NCBI RefSeq assembly: GCF_011170065.1
Contig: NZ_BLLH01000002.1
Location: 248,001 to 312,000, forward strand
Reading direction: 5' to 3'
Source of the DNA: Pseudolactococcus insecticola
GTDB lineage: Bacteria > Bacillota > Bacilli > Lactobacillales > Streptococcaceae
Length of the DNA: 64,000 bases
Under the pieces are notes generated by a model. The model did no database searches. It had not been told where the DNA came from and saw only the letters and a program-made list of their open reading frames with translations. The number at the start of each line of letters is the position of its first letter. Within the stretch, counting starts at the first letter, position 1. Made by a program: the position numbers and the translations under genes. This document shows, piece by piece, positions 51,086-60,685 of the stretch.

Positions 51086-51979
51086 TTAGTCAGATAGCAT
51101 TGTCAAATATGAATCCAGTCTTTCATCTACATATCCTGCAAACAATTTCTCCATAGTAGCTAACTTGTGTTTAACATGATAGTCATCAAAAGCTGTATAA
51201 TAATTGACCCTATCAGTGAACTTGATGTCAATTGGCGGAAAACCTGCTTTCATCAACTCTAAGTTGACTAGCAATCGACCTGTTCTGCCATTTCCATCAA
51301 TGAATAGATGAATACCCTCGAATTCAATATGAAATCGTGCCAATCGTGGAATAATAGGTTCATCGCTTTCACGATATTTTTCCAATAACTGCTCCATACT
51401 TGGTGCAATCATATATGGCTGAACAGGTTCATGCGCTGCTCCCATGATGCGGACAGGAACTTTTCGATAGATTCCCCTATCTTCTTTCTTATCAGCCAAG
51501 ACAAGGTAATGAATCTGTTTGATGACGCTTTCAGAAAGCGGTTTGTTTTCCTTCGCTAGGCTGCCAACAAAGTCAAAAGCTTCTTTGTGCCCAATCGCCT
51601 CTATATGGTCTTTCAACGGTTTCTTATCAATTGTAAGACCACGCAAAACCATATCTGTTTCACGAAGCGTCAAGGTGTTCCCTTCAATCGCATTAGAATT
51701 ATAAGTATACTCTACCGTGAACTCTTCTGTTAATCTCTCTAATTCCCCAGACGTTAGCGGACGTCTTGAATCAAGTTCTCTTTTTTTCTCATCAATTTTT
51801 TTCAATAGATTTTCTTCTGACTTGAACCTGCCATCAGAAGGTTTTACAGCATCATAGGGAATCTTCCAAGCACGTCCTTGTTGAATTGCACCTACTATTT
51901 TTCCTTCAGCGCACAGAAGCCTAACTCGTCTATCGGAAATCCCCCACTTTTCGGCAGCTTGTTTGACTGTAATGTACAT
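51086..51979 (-). CDS. Fic-domain protein with N-terminal helix-turn-helix
   Basis: A 297-residue protein. Residues about 1-45 form a MerR/excisionase-like DNA-binding motif (VKQAAEKWGISDRRVRLLCAEGKI). The Fic core follows: inhibitory helix motif SNAIEGN near 96-102 and catalytic HLFIDGNGRTGR near 224-235. Fic enzymes usually transfer AMP to target hydroxyls; the inhibitory glutamate on the same chain marks the self-regulated class. A consensus promoter and three direct repeats lie upstream, suggesting autoregulation by its own DNA-binding part. The gene is framed by hairpin repeats, a sign of acquisition. Confidence 0.9.
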   Translation of the reverse strand: MYITVKQAAEKWGISDRRVRLLCAEGKIVGAIQQGRAWKIPYDAVKPSDGRFKSEENLLKKIDEKKRELDSRRPLTSGELERLTEEFTVEYTYNSNAIEGNTLTLRETDMVLRGLTIDKKPLKDHIEAIGHKEAFDFVGSLAKENKPLSESVIKQIHYLVLADKKEDRGIYRKVPVRIMGAAHEPVQPYMIAPSMEQLLEKYRESDEPIIPRLARFHIEFEGIHLFIDGNGRTGRLLVNLELMKAGFPPIDIKFTDRVNYYTAFDDYHVKHKLATMEKLFAGYVDERLDSYLTMLSD

Positions 51980-52003
51980 AGTGACACCTGCTTTTTTTCC
52001 CTA

Positions 52004-52032
52004 ATTATAACCTTTTATCGGAATAGTATCAA
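52004..52032 (-). promoter_or_regulatory. Promoter of the fic gene
   Basis: TTGATA (52027-52032), 17 bases, TATAAT (52004-52009) on the minus strand; AGGTG site before the ATG. Confidence 0.8.
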
Positions 52033-52067
52033 CTTATCGGAATAACACAGACAGAATTAACGGAATA
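52015..52067. repeat. Three direct repeats TTATCGGAATA upstream of fic
   Basis: Exact copies at 52015-52025 and 52034-52044; TTAACGGAATA at 52057-52067. Spacing is 19 and 23 bases. The first two lie across the fic promoter spacer and -35. A shorter inverted match (TATTCCGTAA) occurs near 52341-52350. Confidence 0.85.
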
Positions 52068-52353
52068 ATAGCGAACTTTTTAAATAAAGCTTACACAAAT
52101 TGTTGAGATCCAAAAAAATGGTGCTGTTCCTAAGCGTCAGTAAAAAAAATCTAAATTTCAAATCCATCTTCAAGTATTAATTTTCTACCAAGAAACAATG
52201 CCATCTAAACCATCTTTTTTATGCAAATAAATCGTGTTGGAATTTTTCCCACACGATTTATTATGCCACGTTTTTTTAGTTACTGAGATTATGAGATTTA
52301 AGGCTTTTCTTTGCCAACACAATCAAAACTACTGAACCTTTATTCCGTAATTT
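52068..52353. other. Intergenic stretch between fic promoter and recQ
   Basis: No open frame of note, no promoter seen. It contains the right hairpin repeat (52229-52264) and AT-rich filler; the hairpin may terminate recQ transcription although it lacks a clear T-run. Confidence 0.6.
52229..52264. repeat. Hairpin direct repeat, right copy
   Basis: AAATCGTGT-x-GGAA and TTCCCACACGATTT form an inverted repeat with one mismatch. Same orientation as the copy at 51019-51054, 1,210 bases away. Confidence 0.8.
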
Positions 52354-54153
52354 CTACCCCCGATAGCTCGCAATCACGTCCAAAAATGCCTGGCCAAACT
52401 GGTCAGCTTTTTTCTGCCCGATGCCCGAGACATTTAGCATGTCTGACAAACTTTGCGGTTGGGCGTCGGCTAGATTCATAAGGACTTGGTCAGAAAAGAC
52501 CATAAACGGCGGAATAGCAAGTGCTTTGGCAAATTTCGTGCGTTCGCTGCGCAAAAGCTCAAACAAGTCGCCACCGACTGTTTTTTTGCTGGCGCGTGAT
52601 TTTTCAGCCTGCTCGACAACGTGAATCTCACGCATGGTGACCGTTTCTTCGCCTTTTAAGACGGCGACTCCCCTGTTTGAGACGCTGAGACCATTGTACT
52701 CGCCTGCAACGTCCAGATAGCCGTCAGCCACCAGATAATCGACAAATGAGCTCAGTTTTTTGATAGTCCAGCTCGCCATCAGTCCATAGGTCGATAGCGC
52801 ATCAAATCCTGTCCAGAGCATTTTTTCAGGCAATTTGCCACGTAGAACATTGACGACTTGCGTGCGCGAATAGGTGCCCTCACGCAGTTGCGCCATTCTG
52901 ACGACATTTGACAAGACTTTTTGTGCGTCCACTGTCACATCCAGCAACTCCCGCTCATCCGTACAATTGGTACAGACACCGCAATCAGCCATATCTTCCC
53001 CAAAATACTGGATGATATAGCGCTGCAAACACATCTGGGTAGCTGCGAATGCCGTCATTTCCTGTAATTTTTTGAGTTCATTGTGCCGATAATCGCTGTC
53101 TTGATTATCAGAATTATCGATGAAAAATCGCTGCAAAGCAATATCACGCGCCGAGTATAAAAGCACGGTCTCACTAGGCAAGCCGTCACGCCCAGCACGC
53201 CCAATCTCCTGATAATAAGCCTCAATCGAGCCAGGCATGCTCAGATGCAGTACATAGCGCACGTTCGTCTTATTGATGCCCATACCAAAAGCGTTCGTCG
53301 CAACAATGACCTGAAACTCATCATAGAGAAAACCATTTTGCGCCGCTTCACGCGCCACATCAGTCATCCCCGCATGATAGCGTCCCGCTGAAATACCCGC
53401 CGCATTCAACGTTTCTGCGAGTTCATCAACTTTTTTTCTCGTGCCAGCATAGATAATCCCGACATCTGCCGGATGCGCCTTGACGTAGTTGATGATATAT
53501 TTCTTTTTGTCAGCATCTGACAAGCCTTTTTCGATTTTTATTGCGAGATTGGCACGGGCAAAGCCTGTTTTGACGGTCTTGTCAATGGCCAAAATCCGCT
53601 CCAAATCCGACTGTACTTTTTCAGTCGCCGTGGCCGTCAGCGCCATGACGTTTGGACGATTGGTCAGATTATCAATCAATCCGACCGCACTCAGATATGA
53701 CGGTCTAAAATCGTGCCCCCATTGGGACAAGACATGCACCTCATCAATCACGACCAAACGAAGATCAAGCGTCTGAATTAACTCATAAAAATAGCTATCT
53801 TCAAGCCTTTCTGGTGCAACAAAAAAGAGTTTATAAACGCCCTTTCGAATGTCATAAATCCGCTCCTGCATCTCATCAAACTCAAGCGCACTATTGATCA
53901 TGGTCGCAGAAACGCCTGCTGCGACAAGTTCATCAACCTGGTTTTTCATCAGAGAAATCAAAGGCGACACAACCATCGTCAGACCATCTTGCAAGAGCGC
54001 AGGAATTTGATAGGTCAGCGATTTACCGCCACCTGTCGGCATGATGCCAAGTGTGCGATTCCCCGCCATAACGCTACCAATAATAGCTTCCTGCCCACTT
54101 CTAAACGCATCATAGCCATAAACTGTTTTTAAGATTTCCTGTGCTGTTGTCAT
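52354..54153 (-). CDS. recQ: ATP-dependent DNA helicase RecQ
   Basis: A 599-residue full-length RecQ: helicase core (Walker A TGGGKSLTYQ near 38; DEVHVLSQWGHDFRPSY near 138, with Val in place of Ala in DEAH; QEIGRAGRDG near 316), zinc site with four Cys (CLQRYIIQYF...DCGVCTNC), winged-helix RQC, and C-terminal HRDC domain (from about 525). TGC-TATAAT lies exactly six bases before the ATG and no ribosome binding site is present, so the mRNA is predicted leaderless. A terminator of the upstream gene is fused to this promoter. Confidence 0.95.
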   Translation of the reverse strand: MTTAQEILKTVYGYDAFRSGQEAIIGSVMAGNRTLGIMPTGGGKSLTYQIPALLQDGLTMVVSPLISLMKNQVDELVAAGVSATMINSALEFDEMQERIYDIRKGVYKLFFVAPERLEDSYFYELIQTLDLRLVVIDEVHVLSQWGHDFRPSYLSAVGLIDNLTNRPNVMALTATATEKVQSDLERILAIDKTVKTGFARANLAIKIEKGLSDADKKKYIINYVKAHPADVGIIYAGTRKKVDELAETLNAAGISAGRYHAGMTDVAREAAQNGFLYDEFQVIVATNAFGMGINKTNVRYVLHLSMPGSIEAYYQEIGRAGRDGLPSETVLLYSARDIALQRFFIDNSDNQDSDYRHNELKKLQEMTAFAATQMCLQRYIIQYFGEDMADCGVCTNCTDERELLDVTVDAQKVLSNVVRMAQLREGTYSRTQVVNVLRGKLPEKMLWTGFDALSTYGLMASWTIKKLSSFVDYLVADGYLDVAGEYNGLSVSNRGVAVLKGEETVTMREIHVVEQAEKSRASKKTVGGDLFELLRSERTKFAKALAIPPFMVFSDQVLMNLADAQPQSLSDMLNVSGIGQKKADQFGQAFLDVIASYRG

Positions 54154-54197
54154 GTTTTTATTATAGCAAAAAATGCCCGCACCTGTGCAAGCATTTT
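54154..54197 (-). promoter_or_regulatory. Terminator fused to the leaderless recQ promoter
   Basis: Minus-strand AATGC-x2-GCAC...GTGC-x-GGCATT hairpin with T-run, then TGC-TATAAT (54160-54165), AAAAAC, ATG. Confidence 0.7.
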
Positions 54198-54215
54198 GCT
54201 TTTTATCTGATCATC

Positions 54216-54530
54216 TCAAATCACCTCTGGCACTTTTTCAAAGCAGCGCAGGGTTGTCGACTCGGGCAAGCCTAGGCTTTTTGCAAACGGTATAATATAT
54301 TTGATATTGTCTAAACATTGCTGATCAATGCTGATGATATGGCTGCGTGTCCCTTTTACTTTGACTGTTGCAGTCTGATGATTATTAACAAACAGGTAAA
54401 TCAAGTCTGAATTATCCTTTTTTATCGTCACCCCTAGCAAATCTGCACCACACAGCACACATGTTGTCGTGTTATTCATGTAGGCATCAGCCACCAGTTT
54501 CATCACTTGATAATCAATCGAATTTGTCAT
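54216..54530 (-). CDS. Uncharacterised 104-residue protein
   Basis: Soluble protein with one CxxC (TCVLCGADLLG, residues about 22-32) and no recognised domain. GAGGAC lies before the ATG and a terminator follows, so it looks like a real single-gene unit. A single CxxC is too little to claim metal binding. Confidence 0.6.
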   Translation of the reverse strand: MTNSIDYQVMKLVADAYMNNTTTCVLCGADLLGVTIKKDNSDLIYLFVNNHQTATVKVKGTRSHIISIDQQCLDNIKYIIPFAKSLGLPESTTLRCFEKVPEVI

Positions 54531-54642
54531 TTTAGTCCTCTTTCCTTTTTCTGCTATGATTACTTTCTAATACTATTTTAACAATTCTTTTGGCTTTATT
54601 AAAATGATATAGAGGGTTATAATAAAGATAGGAGGTAGACAC

Positions 54643-54990
54643 ATGAAAATAACATTTGATGACAAGATACTTGCCAAGGTGGCTGACTTTTCTGATGCTG
54701 ATCTGGTGCTTGATTTTGATAATACCATCGGCGAAAATGGCCGACCTGTCGAAGGCTGCTCAATCGGTACAAACTACCGGCTGATTGCCATTAACAAAGG
54801 CACAGTGCCAGAATCGTTTGACACCGTGATCGATTCAAACTTTGCGCCCTTGCATTTCAAAAAATATGGTCAGATGTTTCTGACAAAAGACATGACCCTG
54901 AGCGAGGACAGCGTCAGACGTGTGCAGCTAAAAGAATCAGGCGAGGTCATTGATAGCAACGTTCAAATCCTTGATTATCGTCAGGTCTAA
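54643..54990 (+). CDS. HesB/IscA-like (FeS-biosynthesis fold) protein
   Basis: A 115-residue protein resembling the iron-sulfur cluster biosynthesis-like proteins of streptococci (PF01521-type fold): MKITFDDKILAKVADF, VLDFDNTIG and DTVIDSNFAPLHFKKYG match the pattern. It has a single Cys and none of the conserved C-terminal CxC, so classical cluster-scaffold function is unlikely; role unknown. Strong AGGAGG site. Convergent with leuS. Confidence 0.7.
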   Translation: MKITFDDKILAKVADFSDADLVLDFDNTIGENGRPVEGCSIGTNYRLIAINKGTVPESFDTVIDSNFAPLHFKKYGQMFLTKDMTLSEDSVRRVQLKESGEVIDSNVQILDYRQV

Positions 54991-54998
54991 CTTGACAG

Positions 54999-55034
54999 AA
55001 AAACGTATCAGAAAGTGTTCTGATACGTTTTTTG
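54999..55034. terminator. Bidirectional terminator
   Basis: Twelve-base-pair perfect stem AACGTATCAGAA/TTCTGATACGTT with A-run and T-run flanks, between the convergent HesB-like gene and leuS. Confidence 0.9.
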
Positions 55035-55049
55035 TATTTTATTTGCCGT

Positions 55050-57545
55050 TTAGTTTGCAACAATATTAACTAATTTATCAGGTACTGCGATGACTTTTCT
55101 AACGGTTTTGCCTGCAATCAGATCTTTGATGACTTGATTTTCCAGAGCAATTTTCTCTAAGTCAGCTTTTGAAAGACCTGTTGGCACCATGATTTTCGCC
55201 TTGTTTTTGCCTAGGACTTGCAGGACAATCTCGACTTCATCATCAACGAGTTTGCTAGCGTCAAAACTTGGCCATGCCACATAAGAAATCCCAGCATCAC
55301 CCGTCAAAATCTCCCAGAGTTCTTCGCCCAGATGCGGTGCAAATGGTGCCAGCAATTGGACAAATCCACGAGCATAGTCAAGCGGTAAACTTGTTTGCTT
55401 GTTCGCCGCATTGACAAAAATCATGAGCTGTGAAATCGCGGTGTTAAACTTGAGCGAGTCCAGATGCTCTGTGACAAACTTGACAGTTTCGTTATAAACA
55501 CGGTCAAGCTTGCCGTCATTTTCAGCTGTAATCGTTTTTTCAGTGATCAAGCGATAAACACGTTCAAGGAACTTATGCGCGCCTTCAAGGCCTTCAGTCG
55601 ACCAGGCGATACTAGCATCAAGTGGCCCCATGAACATCTCATAGAGACGCAGGGTATCCGCACCGTACTGATCGACCACGTCATCAGGATTGATGACATT
55701 TTTCAACGACTTAGACATCTTCGCTGGGCCTTCTTCAAGCGCTTCACCTGTTTCTGTATGATAAAAACCGCCGTCACGTGCCTCAACCTTATCAGACGCA
55801 ACGAGCGCCCCGCGACCATCACGATAGCTCGTTCCTAAGATCATACCTTGATTATAAAGCTTTTGGAAGGGCTCCTTAGTCGGCACAATGCCAATATCAT
55901 AAAGGAATTTATGCCAGAAACGCGCATAAAGCAGGTGCAAAACAGCATGCTCAGCACCACCGATATAAATATCGACTGGCAACCATTCTTTTAGAAGCTC
56001 CGGATCAGCTAACTGCTCCGGATTTTTCGGGTCAATGTAGCGCAAGAAATACCAGCTTGAACCTGCCCATTGTGGCATGGTATTGGTTTCACGACGCCCT
56101 TTCACTCCATCTTCACGTGTCACACTGAGCCAGTCTGTCAGATTGGCAAGTGGTGACTCACCCGTGCCTGACGGCTTTATATCACGTGTTTTAGGCAAGA
56201 TGAGTGGCAGATCCTGTTCTGGAATTGCCGTAGATGTCCCATCTTCCCAGTGAATAATCGGAATTGGTTCACCCCAGTAACGCTGACGACTAAAGAGCCA
56301 GTCACGCAGACGATAGGTCACTTTTTCCTGACCAACATGTTGCGTTTCAAGCCATTCAACCATTTTGGTAATCGCTGTTTGTTTATCAAGACCATCTAAA
56401 AAGTCAGAATTGATATGAAGGCCATCTTCTGTAAAGGCAGCTTGCGTCACATCGCCACCATCGATAACAGGAATGATTGGCAAGTCAAATGTTGTCGCAA
56501 AGTCCCAGTCACGTTGATCGTGTGCTGGCACCGCCATGATAGCCCCTGTACCATAACTTGCAAGGACATAGTCAGAAATCCAAATCGGAATTTCACGACC
56601 ATTGACCGGATTTATCGCATAGGCACCTGTAAAGACGCCTGTTTTATCTTTGGCAAGATCGGTCCTAGCGAGGTCTGACTTGAGGCTCGCTTGGTGCTGA
56701 TATTCTTTGACAAACTCCGCCTGTCCTTCTGATGCAATCTTGTTTACAAGCGCATGTTCGGGCGCAAGGACGGCGTAGGTCGCACCAAAAAGTGTGTCCG
56801 GACGTGTCGTAAAGACTGTAAATGTTTCAGTCGTATCTTTGATTTTGAAATCAACATTGGCACCGACAGACTTACCAATCCAGTTGCGCTGCATGTCTTT
56901 GACAGACTCAGGCCAGTCAACGTCTTCCAAATCATTGAGCAGACGCTCAGCATAGGCTGTGATTTTCAGCATCCATTGGCGCATCGGTTTTCTGACGACA
57001 GGATAGCCGCCACGCTCTGACGTCCCATCAGGCAGAACTTCTTCGTTTGAGATGGCAGTGCCAAGCTCTTCCACCCAGTTGACTGCAACTTCTGCTTCAT
57101 AGGCGAGGCCTTTTTCATAAAGTTTGGTGAAAATCCACTGCGTCCATTTGTAGTAGTCAGGGTCGGTTGTATTGATTTCACGATCCCAGTCGTAAGAAAA
57201 GCCAAGCGCATTGATCTGACGCTTGAAAGTCGCGATATTTTTTGCTGTAAACTCAGCTGGATCATTGCCCGTATCCATGGCGTATTGCTCAGCAGGTAGG
57301 CCAAATGCATCCCAGCCCATTGGGTGCAAGACATTGTAGCCTTGAGCACGGCGCATGCGGCTGAGAATATCTGTCGCTGTATAACCTTCTGGATGTCCCA
57401 CGTGCAATCCAGCACCACTCGGATATGGAAACATATCAAGGGCGTAAAACTTCGGCTTTGAGCTATCTGTTCCTGTTTTGAAGGTCTGATTTTCAGCCCA
57501 AAAAGTTTGCCATTTTTGTTCGATGGCTTTGTGATTAAATGTCAT
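55050..57545 (-). CDS. leuS: Leucyl-tRNA synthetase
   Basis: An 831-residue class I synthetase. The HIGH-type motif is [12 protein letters not shown] (about 41-52), the editing domain CP1 contains [14 protein letters not shown], and [11 protein letters not shown] (near 615) is the KMSKS loop, followed by the anticodon-binding and C-terminal domains. GGAG before the ATG. Only about 55 bases separate it from the upstream gene, so no T-box leader fits. Confidence 0.97.
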   Translation of the reverse strand: MTFNHKAIEQKWQTFWAENQTFKTGTDSSKPKFYALDMFPYPSGAGLHVGHPEGYTATDILSRMRRAQGYNVLHPMGWDAFGLPAEQYAMDTGNDPAEFTAKNIATFKRQINALGFSYDWDREINTTDPDYYKWTQWIFTKLYEKGLAYEAEVAVNWVEELGTAISNEEVLPDGTSERGGYPVVRKPMRQWMLKITAYAERLLNDLEDVDWPESVKDMQRNWIGKSVGANVDFKIKDTTETFTVFTTRPDTLFGATYAVLAPEHALVNKIASEGQAEFVKEYQHQASLKSDLARTDLAKDKTGVFTGAYAINPVNGREIPIWISDYVLASYGTGAIMAVPAHDQRDWDFATTFDLPIIPVIDGGDVTQAAFTEDGLHINSDFLDGLDKQTAITKMVEWLETQHVGQEKVTYRLRDWLFSRQRYWGEPIPIIHWEDGTSTAIPEQDLPLILPKTRDIKPSGTGESPLANLTDWLSVTREDGVKGRRETNTMPQWAGSSWYFLRYIDPKNPEQLADPELLKEWLPVDIYIGGAEHAVLHLLYARFWHKFLYDIGIVPTKEPFQKLYNQGMILGTSYRDGRGALVASDKVEARDGGFYHTETGEALEEGPAKMSKSLKNVINPDDVVDQYGADTLRLYEMFMGPLDASIAWSTEGLEGAHKFLERVYRLITEKTITAENDGKLDRVYNETVKFVTEHLDSLKFNTAISQLMIFVNAANKQTSLPLDYARGFVQLLAPFAPHLGEELWEILTGDAGISYVAWPSFDASKLVDDEVEIVLQVLGKNKAKIMVPTGLSKADLEKIALENQVIKDLIAGKTVRKVIAVPDKLVNIVAN

Positions 57546-57601
57546 AATTACTCCAATTTATCGTCTTTTCTTTATTATTTTACGCTATTTTGCGCTTTTT
57601 T

Positions 57602-58372
57602 TCAATGCTTAGCAAGCGCATAAAGCAAAACCAGATCGCTACCTGACAAGCTTAGTCCATATGCTTTTTCAAATTTCTTGATTTTTTGCGTCAAGGTATT
57701 GCGATGAATGAACATCGCTTTAGCCGTTTTAAGCTGATTGCCATCGTGTTGATATAGCGCTAAAATCAGCTCCTGCGCCTCAAAATCCGTCAGAAGGGCT
57801 TGCTTGATTTTATCAAACGGTGGATTACTTTCCTGACTTAGTCCTGATTTTATCAGGCTTTCTGAAAATGTCAGGTCTTGATCAAAATTCGCCTTTTCGA
57901 GCTGAAATAGTGCGGATAATTCGGTCTTATCTGCAAAAAATCCGATATAGTAAGAGGCCTTGATGCCCAAATCCTGCGTCAGAGTCTCTAAGGCATTTTT
58001 AAGTTCAAACTCACTTAGATGATCCTGAGACAGGCGTTCAATGGCATAACCACTATCCTGCGAGATTTTTTTAATCTCACGAAGTTCGGGCAAGATGAGC
58101 GATAGATTTTCTGACAAGTCATCAAAATTCGCTGAGCGTAACTGAATCAGGCGATAAGTCCCCGCCGTCAGATGCTCAAAATCCGTCAGACTCACATCAG
58201 CAAATAAAACACGCTCAAAAAGCAATTGCTCACGCGTCGTCAGATCACTTTTTTCAATATAATAGTGCTGCCCGTCATTTTCAAAGTCAAAAAACGTTTG
58301 ACTATTTTCTGCAGTTGCTTGGCCTTGCCCTGATTTGACAGGATAGAGTTTCATTAGTTCTTGGATGTTCAT
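57602..58372 (-). CDS. PucR/CdaR-type helix-turn-helix regulator
   Basis: A 256-residue protein whose last about 55 residues form the HTH_30 domain (TAKAMFIHRNTLTQKIKKFEKAYGL; here in two parts). The rest has no recognised sensory domain. Target and effector unknown. It follows prs across a terminator. The start is uncertain: a TAAGAT -10 ends one base before the ATG at 58372, so translation may begin at the in-frame ATG near 58354. Confidence 0.7.
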   Translation of the reverse strand: MNIQELMKLYPVKSGQGQATAENSQTFFDFENDGQHYYIEKSDLTTREQLLFERVLFADVSLTDFEHLTAGTYRLIQLRSANFDDLSENLSLILPELREIKKISQDSGYAIERLSQDHLSEFELKNALETLTQDLGIKASYYIGFFADKTELSALFQLEKANFDQDLTFSESLIKSGLSQESNPPFDKIKQALLTDFEAQELILALYQHDGNQLKTAKAMFIHRNTLTQKIKKFEKAYGLSLSGSDLVLLYALAKH

Positions 58373-58381
58373 GATCTTACC

Positions 58382-58402
58382 AAAAAACGCCAGCTGGCGT
58401 TC
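58382..58402 (-). terminator. Terminator of prs
   Basis: AACGCC-AGCT-GGCGTT with T-run on the minus strand. Confidence 0.85.
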
Positions 58403-58406
58403 TCAA

Positions 58407-59387
58407 TTAAATATCTTCTGATTTGACGCGCATCTTGAACAATGGCGACAGCGGACGTTTTTCGTGGATACGCACAATGGCATCCGCAATCAAAGCTGAA
58501 ATCGAAATTTCAGTGATTTTGCTTGATTCACGAATGGCGTCAGGCAGCTCGATTGTATCTGTCACGACTAATTTTGTAATCGCTGAATTTTCGATACGTT
58601 CAAGCGCTGGACCTGATAAGACACCATGCGTACATGAGGCATACACTGCTGTTGCACCAAGTTCTTTCAGCGCATTTGCTGCAAGTGTAATCGTTCCTGC
58701 CGTGTCAATCATATCATCAATCAAGACACATTTTTTACCTGAAACATCACCGATGATGTTCATTATTTCAGCAACATTGGCACGTGGCCGACGTTTATCA
58801 ATAATCGCAATCGGCGCTTTGAGGAAGTCAGCTAACTTACGGGCACGTTGCACGCCACCGTGGTCAGGCGAAACGACAACGACATCCCCATTTTCCCCAG
58901 TCAAGCCCATCCGGTCAAAATAATCAGCAATCAGCGGCGCACCCATCAAGTGGTCAACAGGAATGTCGAAGAAACCTTGGATTTGCGCAGCATGAAGGTC
59001 AACTGTTAACAAGCGATTGACTCCTGCCATCTGAATCATATTTGCGACCAATTTTGATGTGATGGGTTCGCGCGGACGTGCCTTACGGTCTTGGCGTGCA
59101 TAGCCATAGTAAGGCATGACAACATTTATCGTCTCAGCTGACGCCCGTTTTAGCGCATCAACCATGATCAAAAGCTCCATGAGATTTTCATTGACAGGGC
59201 TTGATGTCGATTGCAAGATAAAAACGTGGCTGCCACGGACTGATTCTTTGATATTGATCTGAATTTCACCGTCGCTGAACGTTTCAACGCTAGATTTTCC
59301 AAGGTCAACGCCCATGTTTTTAGCCACTTTTTGGGCTAATTCTTGGTTTGAGCTGAGTGCAAATAACTTCAAGTTTGCGTACGACAT
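58407..59387 (-). CDS. prs: Ribose-phosphate pyrophosphokinase
   Basis: A 326-residue enzyme making PRPP from ribose-5-phosphate and ATP for nucleotide, His and Trp synthesis. Motifs: [21 protein letters not shown] (in two overlapping parts near 96-116), [27 protein letters not shown], and the PRPP loop [21 protein letters not shown] before the ATG. Promoter TTTACA-17-TAAAAT at 59415-59443. Confidence 0.96.
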   Translation of the reverse strand: MSYANLKLFALSSNQELAQKVAKNMGVDLGKSSVETFSDGEIQINIKESVRGSHVFILQSTSSPVNENLMELLIMVDALKRASAETINVVMPYYGYARQDRKARPREPITSKLVANMIQMAGVNRLLTVDLHAAQIQGFFDIPVDHLMGAPLIADYFDRMGLTGENGDVVVVSPDHGGVQRARKLADFLKAPIAIIDKRRPRANVAEIMNIIGDVSGKKCVLIDDMIDTAGTITLAANALKELGATAVYASCTHGVLSGPALERIENSAITKLVVTDTIELPDAIRESSKITEISISALIADAIVRIHEKRPLSPLFKMRVKSEDI

Positions 59388-59414
59388 GTCATCCTCCGAG
59401 ATTTTCTTATTTCC

Positions 59415-59443
59415 ATTTTACTATTTTTAGCGGCTTTTGTAAA
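59415..59443 (-). promoter_or_regulatory. Promoter of prs
   Basis: TTTACA (59438-59443), 17 bases, TAAAAT (59415-59420) on the minus strand. I see no PurBox. Confidence 0.7.
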
Positions 59444-59497
59444 TGCTTACCACAGCCTGACTTCGCCTATTTTTGTCAGAACGTTTCTGATATTAAC

Positions 59498-60685
59498 TCA
59501 CAAAAGGGATTGGAACAAGCCTTTGATAAACAGTGTTTCATCAAAATCCGCCAAATCAGAAATGCCTTCGCCAAGGCCAACAAGCTTGACAGGTATTTTC
59601 AAAGTCTGCTGAATGCTCAAAATAATCCCACCTTTTGCTGAACCGTCAAGCTTGGTCAAAACAATACCCGTCAGAGGCGTCACAGCTGAAAATTCTTTTG
59701 CCTGTGAAATAGCATTCTGACCAGTCGTCGCATCAAGCGCTAACAAAGTTTCGTGCGGTGCATCGGGCAGCACACGTTTGATGATTTTGCCCATTTTTTC
59801 AAGCTCTTTCATCAGATTATCCTTGTTTTGCAGCCGTCCAGCCGTATCAATCAAGAGAATATCATAATTTTCGATAGTCGCTTTTCTGACGGCATCAAAC
59901 ACGACACTTGCTGGGTCTGACTTTTCTTTACCGACAACGATGTCAACGCCACTGCGACGTGACCACTCGACAAGCTGATCTGTTGCCCCAGCACGAAATG
60001 TGTCGGCTGCTGCGAGCAGGACTTTTTTCCCTGCCTGTTGATAGCGATTAGCGAGTTTGCCAATTGTTGTGGTTTTGCCAACACCATTTACGCCGACAAA
60101 CATCATAACTGTCAGTTTTTTTTGCAAATTCAGCTGCGTTTCAAGATGCGATTCACCAAAATTATCCACCATTTTCTCGATGATAACACGTTTAACATCC
60201 TCTTTTGATTTAGCATTTTGCAGTTTGACTTCGTGGCGCAGATCCTCGCTCAATTGTGCAGCCACATCGACCCCAACATCGCTCATAATGAGCGTATCTT
60301 CTAAATCTTCAAAAAATGCTTCGTCGACTGATCGAAAATTCGATAGAAATTCATTGAAACGTGCCCCGAAACTTTTGCTCGTTTTTTGTAGCGATTTCTC
60401 GTATTTGGCTTCAGTAGCCGGCTCCGGAACTGGTTCTTGCTCAGAAATTTCTGCCACGTCGTCAGTTACAATTGGCGCTAGTTCAGCTTCAATTTTAGCT
60501 TCAGACTCAGCAATTACTGGTGTTTCTGTAGGGTCAGGCTCAGCTTCTGATTCTGTCGGAACAACCTCAATCTCGGCATCATCTAACTCATCCATATCAA
60601 AGGCAAACACATTTTGCTCAGCAAGCGTTTCTTCAACCTCATCTGCAATATCTTTTTTGCCAAAAATCTTATCAAATAAACCCAT
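59498..60685 (-). CDS. ftsY: Signal recognition particle receptor FtsY
   Basis: A 395-residue SRP receptor GTPase. An acidic Glu/Pro/Ala-rich A domain (about 1-95) precedes the N helical bundle and the G domain: FVGVNGVGKTTTIGKL near 192, DTAGRLQNKDNL near 275, TKLDGSAKGG near 350. It docks ribosome-SRP complexes at the membrane. GGAGGATTAA overlaps the end of the Cof gene; ATG directly follows its stop. Confidence 0.96.
   Translation of the reverse strand: MGLFDKIFGKKDIADEVEETLAEQNVFAFDMDELDDAEIEVVPTESEAEPDPTETPVIAESEAKIEAELAPIVTDDVAEISEQEPVPEPATEAKYEKSLQKTSKSFGARFNEFLSNFRSVDEAFFEDLEDTLIMSDVGVDVAAQLSEDLRHEVKLQNAKSKEDVKRVIIEKMVDNFGESHLETQLNLQKKLTVMMFVGVNGVGKTTTIGKLANRYQQAGKKVLLAAADTFRAGATDQLVEWSRRSGVDIVVGKEKSDPASVVFDAVRKATIENYDILLIDTAGRLQNKDNLMKELEKMGKIIKRVLPDAPHETLLALDATTGQNAISQAKEFSAVTPLTGIVLTKLDGSAKGGIILSIQQTLKIPVKLVGLGEGISDLADFDETLFIKGLFQSLL

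Noticed and set aside
51019..52264. Repeats as phage attachment sites
   Set aside because: No integrase, no tRNA at either end and only one gene between them.
57546..57601. T-box leader for leuS
   Set aside because: The gap is about 55 bases and lacks T-box elements.
59471..59490. Terminator of ftsY
   Set aside because: TCAGAACGTTTCTGA forms a hairpin, but no T-run follows on the minus strand.
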